DNA of 64,000 bases from Cavia porcellus (Eukaryota > Chordata > Mammalia > Rodentia > Caviidae): the NCBI RefSeq assembly GCF_034190915.1, contig NW_026947545.1, forward strand, positions 1,550,001 through 1,614,000, given 5' to 3'. The position numbers and the translations under genes are program-made. The notes under the pieces are model-generated. The model searched no databases and had not been told where the DNA came from. It saw nothing but the letters and a program-made list of their open reading frames with translations. This document shows positions 1 through 11,634 of this stretch, one piece after another (the first letter of the stretch is position 1; every line of letters begins with the position of its first letter).

Positions 1-221
1 ATGTAGGTTGGAGAAAAGCACCGCGGGGTGGTCAGCATGGGGAGGTCAGGGAACATGCTGTCGCAATGTAGGATAGGTCTCTGAAAAACATCGCGGGGTG
101 GTGCACATTGTATGGGTGTGTAACATTACATTCACTACTACGATTGAGAAAAACATCACGGGGTGGTGTGAATCGGACGGTCTGAATTAAGATAGGGAGT
201 GAGTGGCAATGTAGGAGGTAG

Positions 222-839
222 AAAAGCACTGCGGGGTGCTCAGCATGTGGAGGTCAGGGAACATGCAGTGGCAATGTAGGTTAGGTTGCTGAAATACATC
301 GCGGGGTGGTGCGCATTGTATGGGTGTGTAACATTACATTCTCTAGTAGGAGTGAGAAAAACATCACGCGGTGGTGTGAATCGGAGGGTCTGAATTAGGA
401 TAGGCAGTGAGTGGCAATGTAGGATGGAGAAAATCCCCGCGGGTTGGTCAGCATGGGGAGGTCAGGGAACATGCAGTGGCAATGTAGGATAGGTTTCTGA
501 AAAACATCGCGGGGTGGTGCACATTGTATGCGTGTGTGTTACTTTACATTCAATCGTAGGAGTGAGAAAAACATCACGGGGTGGTGCGCATTGTATGAGT
601 GTGTGTTACATTACATTAACTAGTAGGAATGAGAAAAGCATCACGTGGTGGTGCGCAATGTATGGGTGTGTGTTACATTACATTCACTAGTAGGAGTGAG
701 AAAAACATCACGGCGTGGTGCGCATTGTATTGGTGTGTAACATTACATTCACTAGTATGAGTGAGAAAAACATCACGGGGTTGTTGTGAATCAGATGGTC
801 TGAATTAGGATAGGCAATGAGTGGCAATGTAGGATGGAA
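222..839 (+). repeat. Two-unit block (208 + 410 bp), left member of a three-member family
   Basis: A short unit with GGTTAGGTTGCTGAAATAC is followed by a four-B unit. The same pair occurs at 6013-6629 and 7526-8142. This copy is the most divergent of the three, and its flanks differ from theirs, so it was separated from them before the 1513-bp tandem duplication. Confidence 0.8.
430..839 (+). repeat. Four-B unit, 410 bp (A-B-B-B-B-C), first copy
   Basis: Module A is 430-499, followed by B copies at 500-566, 567-633, 634-700 and 701-765 and C at 766-839. The first three B copies are 67 bp, not 65: they carry TGTGTGTTAC where ordinary B has TGTGTAAC. The fourth is a normal 65-bp B. Module C has one extra base (GTTGTTGTGAAT). 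The B copies differ from each other, for example TACTTTACATTCAATCG in the first and ACATTAACTAG in the second, so the expansion is not recent. Confidence 0.9.
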
Positions 840-904
840 AATAGCAACATGGCGTAGTCAGCATGGGGAGGTCAGGGAAGATACAGTGGCAATGTGGGAT
901 AGGT

Positions 905-2340
905 TTCTGAAAAACATCGCGGGATGGTGCGCATTGTATGGGTGTGTAACATTACATTCACTAGTAGGAGTGAGAAAAACATCACGGGTTGGTGTGAATC
1001 GGAGGGTCTGAATTAGGATAGGCAGTGAGTGGCAATGTAGGATGGAGAAAAGCACCGCGGGGTGGTCAGCATGGGGAGGTCAGGGAATATGCAGTGGCAA
1101 TGTAGGATAGGTTTCTTAAAAACATCGTGGGGTGGTGCGCATTGTATGGGTGTGTAACATTACATTCACTAGTAGGAGTGAGAAAAACATCACGGGGTGG
1201 TGTGAATCGGAGGGTCTGAATTAGGATAGGCAGTGAGTGGCAATGTAGGATGGAGAAAAGCACCGCGGGGTGGTCAGCATGGGGAGGTCAGGGAATATGC
1301 AGTGGCAATGTGGGATAGGTTTCTGAAAAACATCGCGGGATGGAGCGCATTGTATGGGTGTGTTACATTACATTCACTAGTAGGAGTGAGAAAAACATCA
1401 CGGGGTGGTGTGAATCGGAGGGTCTGAATTAGGATAGGCAATGAGTGGCAATGTAGGATGGAAAATAGCAACCTGGCGTGGTCAGCATGGGGAGGTCAGC
1501 GAACATACAGTGGCAATGTGGGATAGGTTTCTGAAAAACATCGCGGGATGGTGCGCATTGTATGGGTGTGTAACATTACATTCACTAGTAGGAGTGAGAA
1601 AAACATCACAGGGTGGTGTGAATCGGAGGGTCTGAATTAGGATAGCCACTGAGTTGCAATTTCAGATGGAGAAAAGCACCGCGGGGTGGTCAGCATCGGG
1701 AGGTCAGGGAACATGCAGTGGCAAAGTAGGATAGGTTTCTGAAAAACATCACGGGGTGGTGCGCATTGTATGGGTGTGCAACATTACATTCACTACTAGG
1801 AGTGAGAAAAACATCACGGGGTGTTGTGCATTTTATGGTTGTGTAACATTACATTCACTAGTAGGAGTAAGAAAAACATCACAGGGTGGTGTGAATCGGA
1901 GGGTCTGAATTAGGATAGCCACTGAGTTGCAATGTAGGATGGAGAAAAGCATCGCGGGGTTGTCAGTATGGGGAGGTCAGGGAATATGCAGTGGCAATGT
2001 AGGATAGGATTCTGAAAAACATCTCGGGGTGTTGCGCATTGTATGGGTGTGTAACATTACATTCACTAGTAAGAGTGAGAAGAATATCACGGGGTGGTGT
2101 GAATCGGAGGGTCTAAATTAGGGTAGGCAGTGAGTGGCAATGTAGGATGGAGAAAAGCACCGCGGGTTGGTCAGCATGTGGAGGTCAGGGAACATGCAGT
2201 GGCAATGTAGGATAGGTTTCTGAAAAACAACGCGGGGTGGGGCGCATTGTATGGGTGTGTAAAATTACATTCTCTAGTAGGAGTGAGAAAAACATCACGG
2301 GGTGGTGTGAATCGGAGGGTCTGAATTAGGATAGGCAGTC
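905..2340 (+). repeat. Duplicated block, copy 1 (offset 2210 bp)
   Basis: The order of unit types and nearly all bases match 3115-4550: CTTAAAAACATCGTGG units, a CAACCTGGCGTGG unit, the long unit at 1672 with TTTCAGATGG, and a unit with GATTCTGAAAAACATCTCGG. The right edge is sharp: CAGTCACTGG here against CAGTGAGTGG at 4550. The left edge falls in the head of a B module. Confidence 0.8.
1464..2226 (+). repeat. Nested duplication, copy 1 (offset 897 bp)
   Basis: A block made of units 1464 (208 bp), 1672 (273 bp), 1945 (208 bp) and part of 2153. It recurs 897 bp downstream and again 2210 bp downstream. 897 is the length of three short units plus one long unit, as expected for exchange between misaligned arrays in register. 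Confidence 0.82.
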
Positions 2341-2360
2341 ACTGGCAATGTAGGATGGAA

Positions 2361-3123
2361 AAAAGCAACCTGGCGTGGTCAGCATGGGGAGGTCAGCGAA
2401 CATACAGTGGCAATGTGGGATAGGTTTCTGAAAAACATCGCGGGATGGTGCGCATTGTATGGGTGTGTAACATTACATTCACTAGTAGGAGTGAGAAAAA
2501 CATCACAGGGTGGTGTGAATCGGAGGGTCTGAATTAGGATAGCCACTGAGTTGCAATTTCAGATGGAGAAAAGCACCGCGGGGTGGTCAGCATCGGGAGG
2601 TCAGGGAACATGCAGTGGCAAAGTAGGATAGGTTTCTGAAAAACATCACGGGGTGGTGCGCATTGTATGGGTGTGCAACATTACATTCACTACTAGGAGT
2701 GAGAAAAACATCACGGGGTGTTGTGCATTTTATGGTTGTGTAACATTACATTCACTAGTAGGAGTAAGAAAAACATCACAGGGTGGTGTGAATCGGAGGG
2801 TCTGAATTAGGATAGCCACTGAGTTGCAATGTAGGATGGAGAAAAGCATCGCGGGGTTGTCAGTATGGGGAGGTCAGGGAATATGCAGTGGCAATGTAGG
2901 ATAGGATTCTGAAAAACATCTCGGGGTGTTGCGCATTGTATGGGTGTGTAACATTACATTCACTAGTAAGAGTGAGAAGAATATCACGGGGTGGTGTGAA
3001 TCGGAGGGTCTAAATTAGGGTAGGCAGTGAGTGGCAATGTAGGATGGAGAAAAGCACCGCGGGTTGGTCAGCATGTGGAGGTCAGGGAACATGCAGTGGC
3101 AATGTAGGATAGGTTTCTGAAAA
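2361..3123 (+). repeat. Nested duplication, copy 2 (offset 897 bp)
   Basis: This matches 1464-2226 until the B-module head, where AACAACGCGG in copy 1 is replaced by AACATCGCGG. It then continues as the 2210-bp duplicate. The lines compared are almost free of differences, so the duplication is young compared with the divergence between unit subtypes. Confidence 0.82.
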
Positions 3124-4550
3124 ACATCGCGGGATGGTGCGCATTGTATGGGTGTGTAACATTACATTCACTAGTAGGAGTGAGAAAAACATCACGGGGT
3201 GGTGTGAATCGGAGGGTCTGAATTAGGATAGGCAGTGAGTGGCAATGTAGGATGGAGAAAAGCACCGCGGGGTGGTCAGCATGGGGAGGTCAGGGAATAT
3301 GCAGTGGCAATGTAGGATAGGTTTCTTAAAAACATCGTGGGGTGGTGCGCATTGTATGGGTGTGTAACATTACATTCACTAGTAGGAGTGAGAAAAACAT
3401 CACGGGGTGGTGTGAATCCGAGGGTCTGAATTAGGATAGGCAGTGAGTGGCAATGTAGGATGGAGAAAAGCACCGCGGGGTGGTCAGCATGGGGAGGTCA
3501 GGGAATATGCAGTGGCAATGTGGGATAGGTTTCTGAAAAACATCGCGGGATGGTGCGCATTGTATGGGTGTGTTACATTACATTCACTAGTAGGAGTGAG
3601 AAAAACATCACGGGGTGGTGTGAATCGGAGGGTCTGAATTAGGATAGGCAATGAGTGGCAATGTAGGATGGAAAATAGCAACCTGGCGTGGTCAGCATGG
3701 GGAGGTCAGCGAACATACAGTGGCAATGTGGGATAGGTTTCTGAAAAACATCGCGGGATGGTGCGCATTGTATGGGTGTGTAACATTACATTCACTAGTA
3801 GGAGTGAGAAAAACATCACAGGGTGGTGTGAATCGGAGGGTCTGAATTAGGATAGCCACTGAGTTGCAATTTCAGATGGAGAAAAGCACCGCGGGGTGGT
3901 CAGCATCGGGAGGTCAGGGAACATGCAGTGGCAAAGTAGGATAGGTTTCTGAAAAACATCACGGGGTGGTTCGCATTGTATGGGTGTGCAACATTACATT
4001 CACTACTAGGAGTGAGAAAAACATCACGGGGTGTTGTGCATTTTATGGTTGTGTAACATTACATTCACTAGTAGGAGTAAGAAAAACATCACAGGGTGGT
4101 GTGAATCGGAGGGTCTGAATTAGGATAGCCACTGAGTTGCAATGTAGGATGGAGAAAAGCATCGCGGGGTTATCAGTATGGGGAGGTCAGGGAATATGCA
4201 GTGGCAATGTAGGATAGGATTCTGAAAAACATCTCGGGGTGTTGCGCATTGTATGGGTGTGTAACATTACATTCACTAGTAAGAGTGAGAAGAATATCAC
4301 GGGGTGGTGTGAATCGGAGGGTCTAAATTAGGGTAGGCAGTGAGTGGCAATGTAGGATGGAGAAAAGCACCGCGGGTTGGTCAGCATGTGGAGGTCAGGG
4401 AACATGCAGTGGCAATGTAGGATAGGTTTCTGAAAAACAACGCGGGGTGGTGCGCATTGTATGGGTGTGTAAAATTACATTCTCTAGTAGGAGTGAGAAA
4501 AACATCACGGGGTGGTGTGAATCGGAGGGTCTGAATTAGGATAGGCAGTG
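3115..4550 (+). repeat. Duplicated block, copy 2 (offset 2210 bp)
   Basis: This matches 905-2340. A few substitutions separate them, such as GGGTTATCAG at about 4170 where the other copies have GGGTTGTCAG. The unit starting at 3050 is a chimera: its A module continues the 897-bp duplication and its B and C modules continue this one, with the switch at about 3123-3127. Confidence 0.8.
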
Positions 4551-5489
4551 AGTGGCAATGTAGGATGGAGAAAAGCACCGCGGGTTGGTCAGCATGTGGA
4601 AGTCAGGAAACATGCAGTAGCAATGTAGGATAGGTTTCTGAAAAACATCGCGGGATGGTGCGCATTGTATGGGTGTGTAACATTACATTCACTAGTAGGA
4701 GTTAGAAAAACATCACGGGGTGGTGTGAATCGGAGGGTCTGAATTAGGATAGGCAGTGAGTGGCAATGTAGGATGGAGAAAAGCACCGCGGGTTGGTCAG
4801 CATGGAGAGGTCAGGGAATATGCAGTGGCAATGTAGGATAGGTTTCTGAAAAACATCGCGGGATGGTGCGCATTGTATGGTTGTGTAACATTACATACAC
4901 TAGTAGGAGTGAGAAAAACATCACGAGGTGTTGCGCATTTTATGGTTGTGTAACATTACATTCATTAGTAGGAGTGAGAAAAACGTCACAGGGTGGTGTG
5001 AATCGGAGGGTCTTAATTAGGATAGCCACTGAGTTGCAATGTAGGATGCAGAAAAGCATCGCGGTGTGGTCAGCATGGGGAGGTCAGGGAATATGCAGTG
5101 GCAATGTAGGATAGGTTTCTGAAAAACATCGCGGGGTGGTGCGCATTGTATGGGTGTGTAACATTACATTTACTAGTAGGAGTGAGAAAAACCTAACGGG
5201 GTGTTGGTCATTTTATGGTTGTGTAACATTACATTCACTAGTAGGAGTGAGAAAAACATCACATGGTGGTGTGAATCGGAGGTTCTGAATTAGGATAGCC
5301 ACTGAGTTGCAATTTAGGATGTAGAAAAGCACCGCGGGATGGTCAGCATCGGGAGGTCAGGGAACATGCAGTGGCAATGTAGGATAGGTTTCTGAAAAAC
5401 ATCACGGGGTGGTGCGCATTGTATGGGTGTGCAACATTACATTCACTAGTAGGAGTGAGAAAAACATCACGATGTGTTGTGCATTTTAT

Positions 5490-7002
5490 GGTTGTGTAAC
5501 ATTACATTCACTAGTAGGAGTGAGAAAAACATCAAGGGGTGGTGTGAATCAGAGGGTCTGAATTAGGATAGGCAGTGAGTGGCAATGTAGGATGGAGAAA
5601 AGCACCGGGGGGCGGTCAGCATGGGGAGGTCAGGGAACATGCAGTGGCAATGTAGGATAGGTTTCTGAAAAACATTGTGGGGTGGTGCGCATTGTATGGG
5701 TGTGTAACATTACATTCACTAGTAGGAGTGAGAAAAATATCACGGGGTGTTGTGAATCGGAGGGTCTGAATTAGGATAGGCAGTGAGTGGCAATGTAGGA
5801 TGGAAAAAAGCACCGCGGGGTGGTCAGCATGGGGAGGTTATGCACATGCAGTGGCAATATAGGATAGGTTTCTGAAAAACATCGCAGGGTGGTGCGCATT
5901 GTATGGGTGTGTAACATTACATACACCAGGATGAGTGAGAAAAACATCACGGGGTGGTGTGAATCGGAGTGTCTGAATTAGGATAGGCAGTGAGTGGCAA
6001 TGTAGGTTGGAGAAAAGCACTGCGGGGTGCTCAGCATGTGGAGGTCAGGGAATATGCAGTGGCAATGTAGGTTAGGTTGCTGAAATACATCGCGGGGTGG
6101 TGCGCATTGTATGGGTATGTAACATTACATTCACTAGTAGGAGTGAGAAAAACATCACGGGGTGGTGTGAATCGGAGGGTCTGAATTAGGATAGGCAGTG
6201 AGTGGCAATGTAGGATGGAGAAAAGCACCGCGGGGTGGTCAGCATGGGGAGGTCAGGGAACATGCAGTGGCAATGTAGGATAGGTTTCTGAAAAACATCG
6301 CGGGGTGGTGCACATTGTATGCTTGTGTGTTACTTTACATTCAATCGTAAAAGTGCGAAAAACATCATGGGGTGGTGCGCATTGTATGGGTGTGTGTTAC
6401 ATTACATTAACTAGTAGGAATGAGAAAAGCATTACGTGGTGGTGCGCTATGTATGGGTGAGTGTTACATTAAATTCACAAGTAGGAGTGAGAAAAACATC
6501 ACGGGGTGGTGCGCATTGTATTGGTGTGTAACATTACATTCACTAGTATGAGTGAGAAAAACATCACGGGGTGGGGTGAATCAGAAGGTCTGAATTAGGA
6601 TAGGCAATGAGTGGCAATATAGGATGGAAAATAGCAACCTGGCGTGGTCAGCATGGGGAGGTCAGGGAATATGCAGTGGCAATGTAGGATAGGTTTCTTA
6701 AAAACATCGTGGGGTGGTGCGCATTGTATGGGTGTGTAACATTACATTCACTAGTAGGAGTGAGACAAACATCACGGGGTGTTGTGCATTTTATGGTTGT
6801 GTAACATTACATTCACTAGTAGGAGTGAGAAAAACATCACAGGGTGGTGTGAATCGGAGGGTCTGAATTAGGATAGCCACTGAGTTGCAATGTAGGATGG
6901 AGAAAAGCATCGCGGGGTTGTCAGTATGGGGATGTCAGGGAACATGCAGTGGCAACGTAGGATAGGTTTCTGAAAAACATCTCGGGGTTGTGCGCATTGT
7001 AT
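5490..7002 (+). repeat. 1513-bp tandem duplication, left copy
   Basis: The unit order is 208, 208 then 207, 208, 409, 273 bp, and it recurs immediately to the right with an offset of 1513 bp. Markers are CACCGGGGGGCGG at about 5602, CACCAGGATGAG at about 5928 and the four-B unit. The edges are placed within a B module; exact positions cannot be fixed because flanking modules are alike. Confidence 0.82.
6221..6629 (+). repeat. Four-B unit, 409 bp, second copy
   Basis: Module A 6221-6290, B copies 6291-6357, 6358-6424, 6425-6491 (67 bp each) and 6492-6556 (65 bp), C 6557-6629. It shares with the unit at 430 the TACTTTACATTCAATCG variant of the first B and the ACATTAACTAG variant of the second. 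It has extra private changes, such as AAGTGCG at the end of the first B and CACAAGTAGG in the third. It lies inside the left copy of the 1513-bp tandem duplication. Confidence 0.9.
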
Positions 7003-8548
7003 GGTTGTGTAACATTACATTCACTAGTAGGAGTGAGAAAAACATCACGGGGTGGTGTGAATCAGAGGGTCTGAATTAGGATAGGCAGTGAGTGGCAATG
7101 TAGGATGGAGAAAAGCACCGGGGGGCGGTCAGCATGGGGAGGTCAGGGAACATGCAGTGGCAATGTAGGATAGGTTTCTGAAAAACATTGTGGGGTGGTG
7201 CGCATTGTATGGGTGTGTAACATTACATTCACTAGTAGGAGTGAGAAAAATATCACGGGGTGTTGTGAATCGGAGGGTCTGAATTAGGATAGGCAGTGAG
7301 TGGCAATGTAGGATGGAAAAAAGCACCGCGGGGTGGTCAGCATGGGGAGGTAAGGCACATGCAGTGGCAATATAGGATAGGTTTCTGAAAAACATCGCAG
7401 GGTGGTGCGCATTGTATGGGTGTGTAACATTACATACACCAGGATGAGTGAGAAAAACATCACGGGGTGGTGTGAATCGGAGTGTCTGAATTAGGATAGG
7501 CAGTGAGTGGCAATGTAGGTTGGAGAAAAGCACTGCGGGGTGCTCAGCATGTGGAGGTCAGGGAATATGCAGTGGCAATGTAGGTTAGGTTGCTGAAATA
7601 CATCGCGGGGTGGTGCGCATTGTATGGGTATGTAACATTACATTCACTAGTAGGAGTGAGAAAAACATCACGGGGTGGTGTGAATCGGAGGGTCTGAATT
7701 AGGATAGGCAGTGAGTGGCAATGTAGGATGGAGAAAAGCACCGCGGGGTGGTCAGCATGGGGAGGTCAGGGAACATGCAGTGGCAATGTAGGATATGTTT
7801 CTGAAAAACATCGCGGGGTGGTGCACATTGTATGCTTGTGTGTTACTTTACATTCAATCGTAAAAGTGCGAAAAACATCACGGGGTGGTGCGCATTGTAT
7901 GGGTGTGTGTTACATTACATTAACTAGTAGGAATGAGAAAAGCATTACGTGGTGGTACGCTATGTATGGGTGAGTGTTACATTAAATTCACTAGTAGGAG
8001 TGAGAAAAACATCACGGGGTGGTGCGCATTGTATTGGTGTGTAACATTACATTCACTAGTATGAGTGAGAAAAACATCACGGGGTGGTGTGAATCAGAAG
8101 GTCTGAATTAGGATAGGCAATGAGTGGCAATATAGGATGGAAAATAGCAACCTGGCGTGGTCAGCATGGGGAGGTCAGGGAATATGCAGTGGCAATGTAG
8201 GATAGGTTTCTTAAAAACATCGTGGGGTGGTGCGCATTGTATGGGTGTGTAACATTACATTCACTAGTAGGAGTGAGACAAACATCACGGGGTGTTGTGC
8301 ATTTTATGGTTGTGTAACATTACATTCACTAGTAGGAGTGAGAAAAACATCACAGGGTGGTGTGAATCGGAGGGTCTGAATTAGGATAGCCACTGAGTTG
8401 CAATGTAGGATGGAGAAAAGCATCGCGGGGTTGTCAGTATGGGGAGGTCAGGGAACATGCAGTGGCAACGTAGGATAGGTTTCTGAAAAACATCTCGGGG
8501 TTGTGCGCATTGTATGGGTGTGTAACATTACATTCACTAGTAGGAGTG
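7003..8548 (+). repeat. 1513-bp tandem duplication, right copy
   Basis: This repeats 5490-7002 with a small number of base changes, for example GGTAAGGCACATG here where the left copy has GGTTATGCACATG, and ATGTTTCTG at about 7796 for AGGTTTCTG. Similarity fails at about 8548, where GAGAAGAATATC replaces GAGAAAAACATC. Confidence 0.82.
7734..8142 (+). repeat. Four-B unit, 409 bp, third copy
   Basis: Module A 7734-7803, B copies 7804-7870, 7871-7937, 7938-8004 (67 bp each) and 8005-8069 (65 bp), C 8070-8142. It is the 1513-bp duplicate of the unit at 6221, sharing the AAGTGCG change, but keeps CACTAGTAGG in the third B where the left copy has CACAAGTAGG. No four-B unit and no 67-bp B occurs to the right of 8.2 kb. 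Confidence 0.9.
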
Positions 8549-9149
8549 AGAAGAATATCACGGGGTGGTGTGAATCGGAGGGTCTAAATTAGGATAGGCA
8601 GCGAGTGGCAATTTAGGATGGAGAAAAGCCCCGCGGGTTGGTCAGCATGTGGAGGTCAGGAAACATGCAGTGGCAATGTAGGATAGGTTTCTGAAAAACA
8701 ACGCGGGGTGGTGCGCATTGTATGGGTGTGTAAAATTACATTCTCTAGTAGGAGTGAGAAAAACAACACGGGGTGGTGTGAATCGGTGGGTCTGAATTAG
8801 GATAGGTAGTCACTGGCAATGTAGGATGGAAAAAAGCAACCTGGGGTGGTCAGCATGGGGAGGTCAACGAACATACAGTGGCAATGTAGGATAGGTTTCT
8901 GAAAAACATCGTGGGATGGTGCGCATTGTATGGGTGTGTAACATTACATTCACTAGTAGGAGTGAGAAAAACATCACGGGGTGGTGTGAATCGGAGGGTC
9001 TGAATTAGGATAGGCAGTGAGTGCCAATGTAGGATGGACAAAAGCACCGCGGGGTGGTCAACATGGGGAGATCAGGGAATATGCAGTGGCAATGTAGGAT
9101 AGGTTTCTGAAAAACATCGCACGGTGGTGCACATTGTATGGGTGTGTAA

Positions 9150-10440
9150 CATTACATTCACTAGTAGGAGTGAGAAAAACATCACGGGGTGGTGCGCATT
9201 GTATTGGTGTGTAACATTACATTCACTAGTAGGAGTGAGAAAAACATCACGGGGAGGTGTGAATCCGAGGGTCTTAATTAGGATAGGCAGTGAATGGCAA
9301 TGTAGGATGGAGAAAAGCACCGCGGGGTGGTCAGCATGGGGAGGTAAGGGAACATGAGTGGAAATGTAGGATAGGTATTTGAAAAACATCGCGGGGTGGT
9401 GCGCATTGTATGGGTGTGTAACATTACATTCAGTGGTAGTAGTGAGAAAAACATCACGGGGTGGTGTGAATCGGAGGGTCTGAATTAGGATAGCCAGTGA
9501 GTGGCAATGTAGGATGGAGAAAAGCACCACGGGGTGGTCACCATGGGGAGGTCAGGAAACATGCAGTGGCAATGGAGGATTGGTTTATGAAAAACATCTC
9601 GGGGTGGTGCCCATTGTATGGGTGGGTAACATTACATTTACTATTAGGAGTGAGAAAAACATCACGAGGTGGAGTGAATCGGAGGGTCTGAATTAGGATA
9701 GGCAGTGAGTGGCAATGTAGGCTGGAGGAAAGCATCGCGGGGTGGTCAGCATGGGGAGGTCAGGGAACATGCAGTGGCAATGTAGGATACGTTTCTGAAA
9801 AACATTGCGGTGTGGTGCGCATTGTATGGGTGTGTAACATTACATTCACTAGTAGGAGTGAGAAAAATATCACGGGGTGTTGTGTATCGGAGGGTCTGAA
9901 TTAGGATAGGCAGTGAGTGGCAATGTAGGATGGAAAAAAGCACCCGGGGTGTTCAGCATGCTGAGGTAAGGCACATGCAGTGGCAATATAGGATAGGTTT
10001 CTGAAAAACATCGCAGGGTGGTGCGCATTGTATGGGTGTGTAACATTACATTCACTAGGAGGAGTGAGAAAAACATCACGGGGTGGTGTGAATCGGAGCT
10101 TCTGAATAAGGATAGGCAGTCAGTGGCAATGTAGGATGGAAAAAAGCAACCTAGGGTGGTCAGCATGTGGAGGTCAACGAACATACAGTGGCAATGTAGG
10201 ATAGGTTTCTGAAAAACATCGCGGGATGGTGCGAATTGTATGGGTGTGTAACATTACATTCACTAGTAGGAGTGAGAAAAACATCACAGGGTGGTGTAAA
10301 CGGAGGGTGTAAATTAGGATAGGCAGTGAGTGGCAATGTAGGATGGAGAAAAGCACCGCGGGGTGGTCAGGATGGGGAGGTCAGGGATTTTGCAGTGGCA
10401 ATGTAGGAAAGGTTTCTGAAAAACATAGCAGGATGGTGCG
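9150..10440 (+). repeat. Older duplicate of 13350-14641 (offset 4200 bp)
   Basis: The same unit order is seen, including the 273-bp unit at 9040, the 207-bp AACATGAGTGGAAATG unit and the unit with CAATGGAGGATTGGTTTATG. Differences are scattered, such as GTTCAGCATGCTGAGG here for GGTCAGCATGGGGAGG, showing greater age than the 4062-bp duplication. Confidence 0.78.
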
Positions 10441-10819
10441 CATTGTATGTGTGTGTAACATTACATTCACTAGTAGGAGTGGGAAAAACATCACGGGGAG
10501 TTGTGAATCGGAGGATCTGAATTAGGATAGACAGTGAGTGGCAATGTAGGATGGAGAAAAGCACCGCGGGGTGGTCAGCATGGGGAGGTCAGGGAACATG
10601 CAGTGGCAATGTAGGATAGGATTCTGAAAAACATCTCGGGGTGGTGAGCATTGTATGGGTGTGTAACATTACATTCACTAGTAGGAGTGAGAAGAATATC
10701 ACGGGGTGGTGTGAATCGGAGCATCTAAATTAGGATAGGCAGTCAGTGGCAATGTAGGATGGAGAAAAGCACCGCGGGTAGGTCAGCATGTGGAGGTAAG
10801 GAAACATGCAGTGGCAATG

Positions 10820-11630
10820 TAGGACAGGATTCTGAAAAACAACGTGGGGTGGTGCGCATTGTATGGGTGTGTAAAATTACATTCTCTAGAAGGAGTGAGA
10901 AAAACATCACGGGCTGGTGTGAATCGGAGGGTCTGAATTAGTATAGGCAGTGACTGGCAATGTAGGATGGGGAAAAGCACCCGGGGGTGTGCAGCATGGG
11001 GAGGTCAGGGAACATGCCGTGGCAATGTAGGATAGGTTTCTGAAAAACATCGCGGTGTGATGCGCATTGTATGGGTGTGTAACATTACATTCACTAGTAG
11101 GAGTGAGAAAAACATCACGGGGTGGTGTGAATTGGAAGGCTGAATTAGGATACGCAGTGAGTCGCAATGTAGGGTGGAGAAAAGTACCACGGGGTGGTCA
11201 GCATGGGGAGGTTAGGGAACATGCAGGGGCAAAGTAGGATAGGTTTCTGAAAAACATCACGGGGTGGTGCGCATTGTATGGGTGTGCAACATTACATTCA
11301 CTAGTAGGAGTGAGAAAAACATCACGGGGTGGTGTGAATCGGAGGGTCTGAATTACGATCGGCAGTGAGTGGCAATGTAGGATGGAGAAAAGCACAGCGG
11401 GGTGGTCAGCATGGGGAGGTCAGGGAACAAGCAGGTCAATGTAGGATAGGTTTCTGAAAAACATCGCGGGGTGGTGCGCATTGCATGGGTGTGTAACCTT
11501 ACATTCACTAGTAGGAGTGAGAAAAATATCACGGTGTGGTGCGCATTGTATTGGTGTGTAACATTACATTCATTACTAGGAGTGAGAAAAACATAACGGG
11601 GTGGTATGAAACGGAGGGTGTGAATTAGGA
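10820..11630 (+). repeat. Older duplicate of 15086-15897 (offset 4266 bp)
   Basis: It shares the AACAACGTGGGGTGG B module, the GTGCAGCATGG A module, the GAATTGGAAGGCTG C module and the ACGATCGGCAG C module in the same order. A third related copy is at about 19148-19960. The offset is 66 bp more than in the adjoining 4200-bp block because the neighbouring unit at 14550 has one extra B module and there is a 1-bp indel. Confidence 0.75.
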
Positions 11631-11634
11631 TAGG

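Larger units (their letters stand above)
1..8600 (+). repeat. Left zone of the array: four-B units and GCATTTTATGG-type long units
   Basis: This zone contains no gene, only satellite units. Long A-B-B-C units start at 1672, 2569, 3882, 4779, 5052, 5325, 6630 and 8143; three of them (4779, 5052, 5325) are consecutive. In this zone the second B is mostly of the type GTTGTGCATTTTATGGTTG, which is uncommon further right. All three four-B units lie here. Units whose A module begins CAACCTGGCGTGG (starts 1464, 2361, 3674 and relatives) and units with a GGTTAGGTTGCTGAAATAC segment (222, 6013, 7526) are further local markers. Confidence 0.85.

Noticed and set aside
858..1055. A 65-codon minus-strand open frame recurring once per unit across the window
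   Set aside because: It recurs in unit after unit, mostly begins with GTG instead of ATG, and 208 is 3x69+1, so the frame shifts at each unit and cannot continue. It follows the repeat consensus, has no recognisable domain, and no RNA or splice evidence is visible. It is a by-product of the satellite.
4863..5114. Plus-strand open frames of 60-113 codons with ATG in module A or B (also 14544-14885)
   Set aside because: They repeat in register with the units and overlap the minus-strand frames. They end at the unit's own recurring stops. No promoter, ribosome-binding site or conserved domain supports them.
9072..9530. Longer minus-strand open frames of 130-150 codons (also at 7129-7533, 13317-13730, 17379-17792 and 39748-40134)
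   Set aside because: They span two or more units only where 1-bp deletions or a 65-bp module restore the frame. Their translation is the same repeated peptide in shifted frames, so they are chance extensions, not genes.
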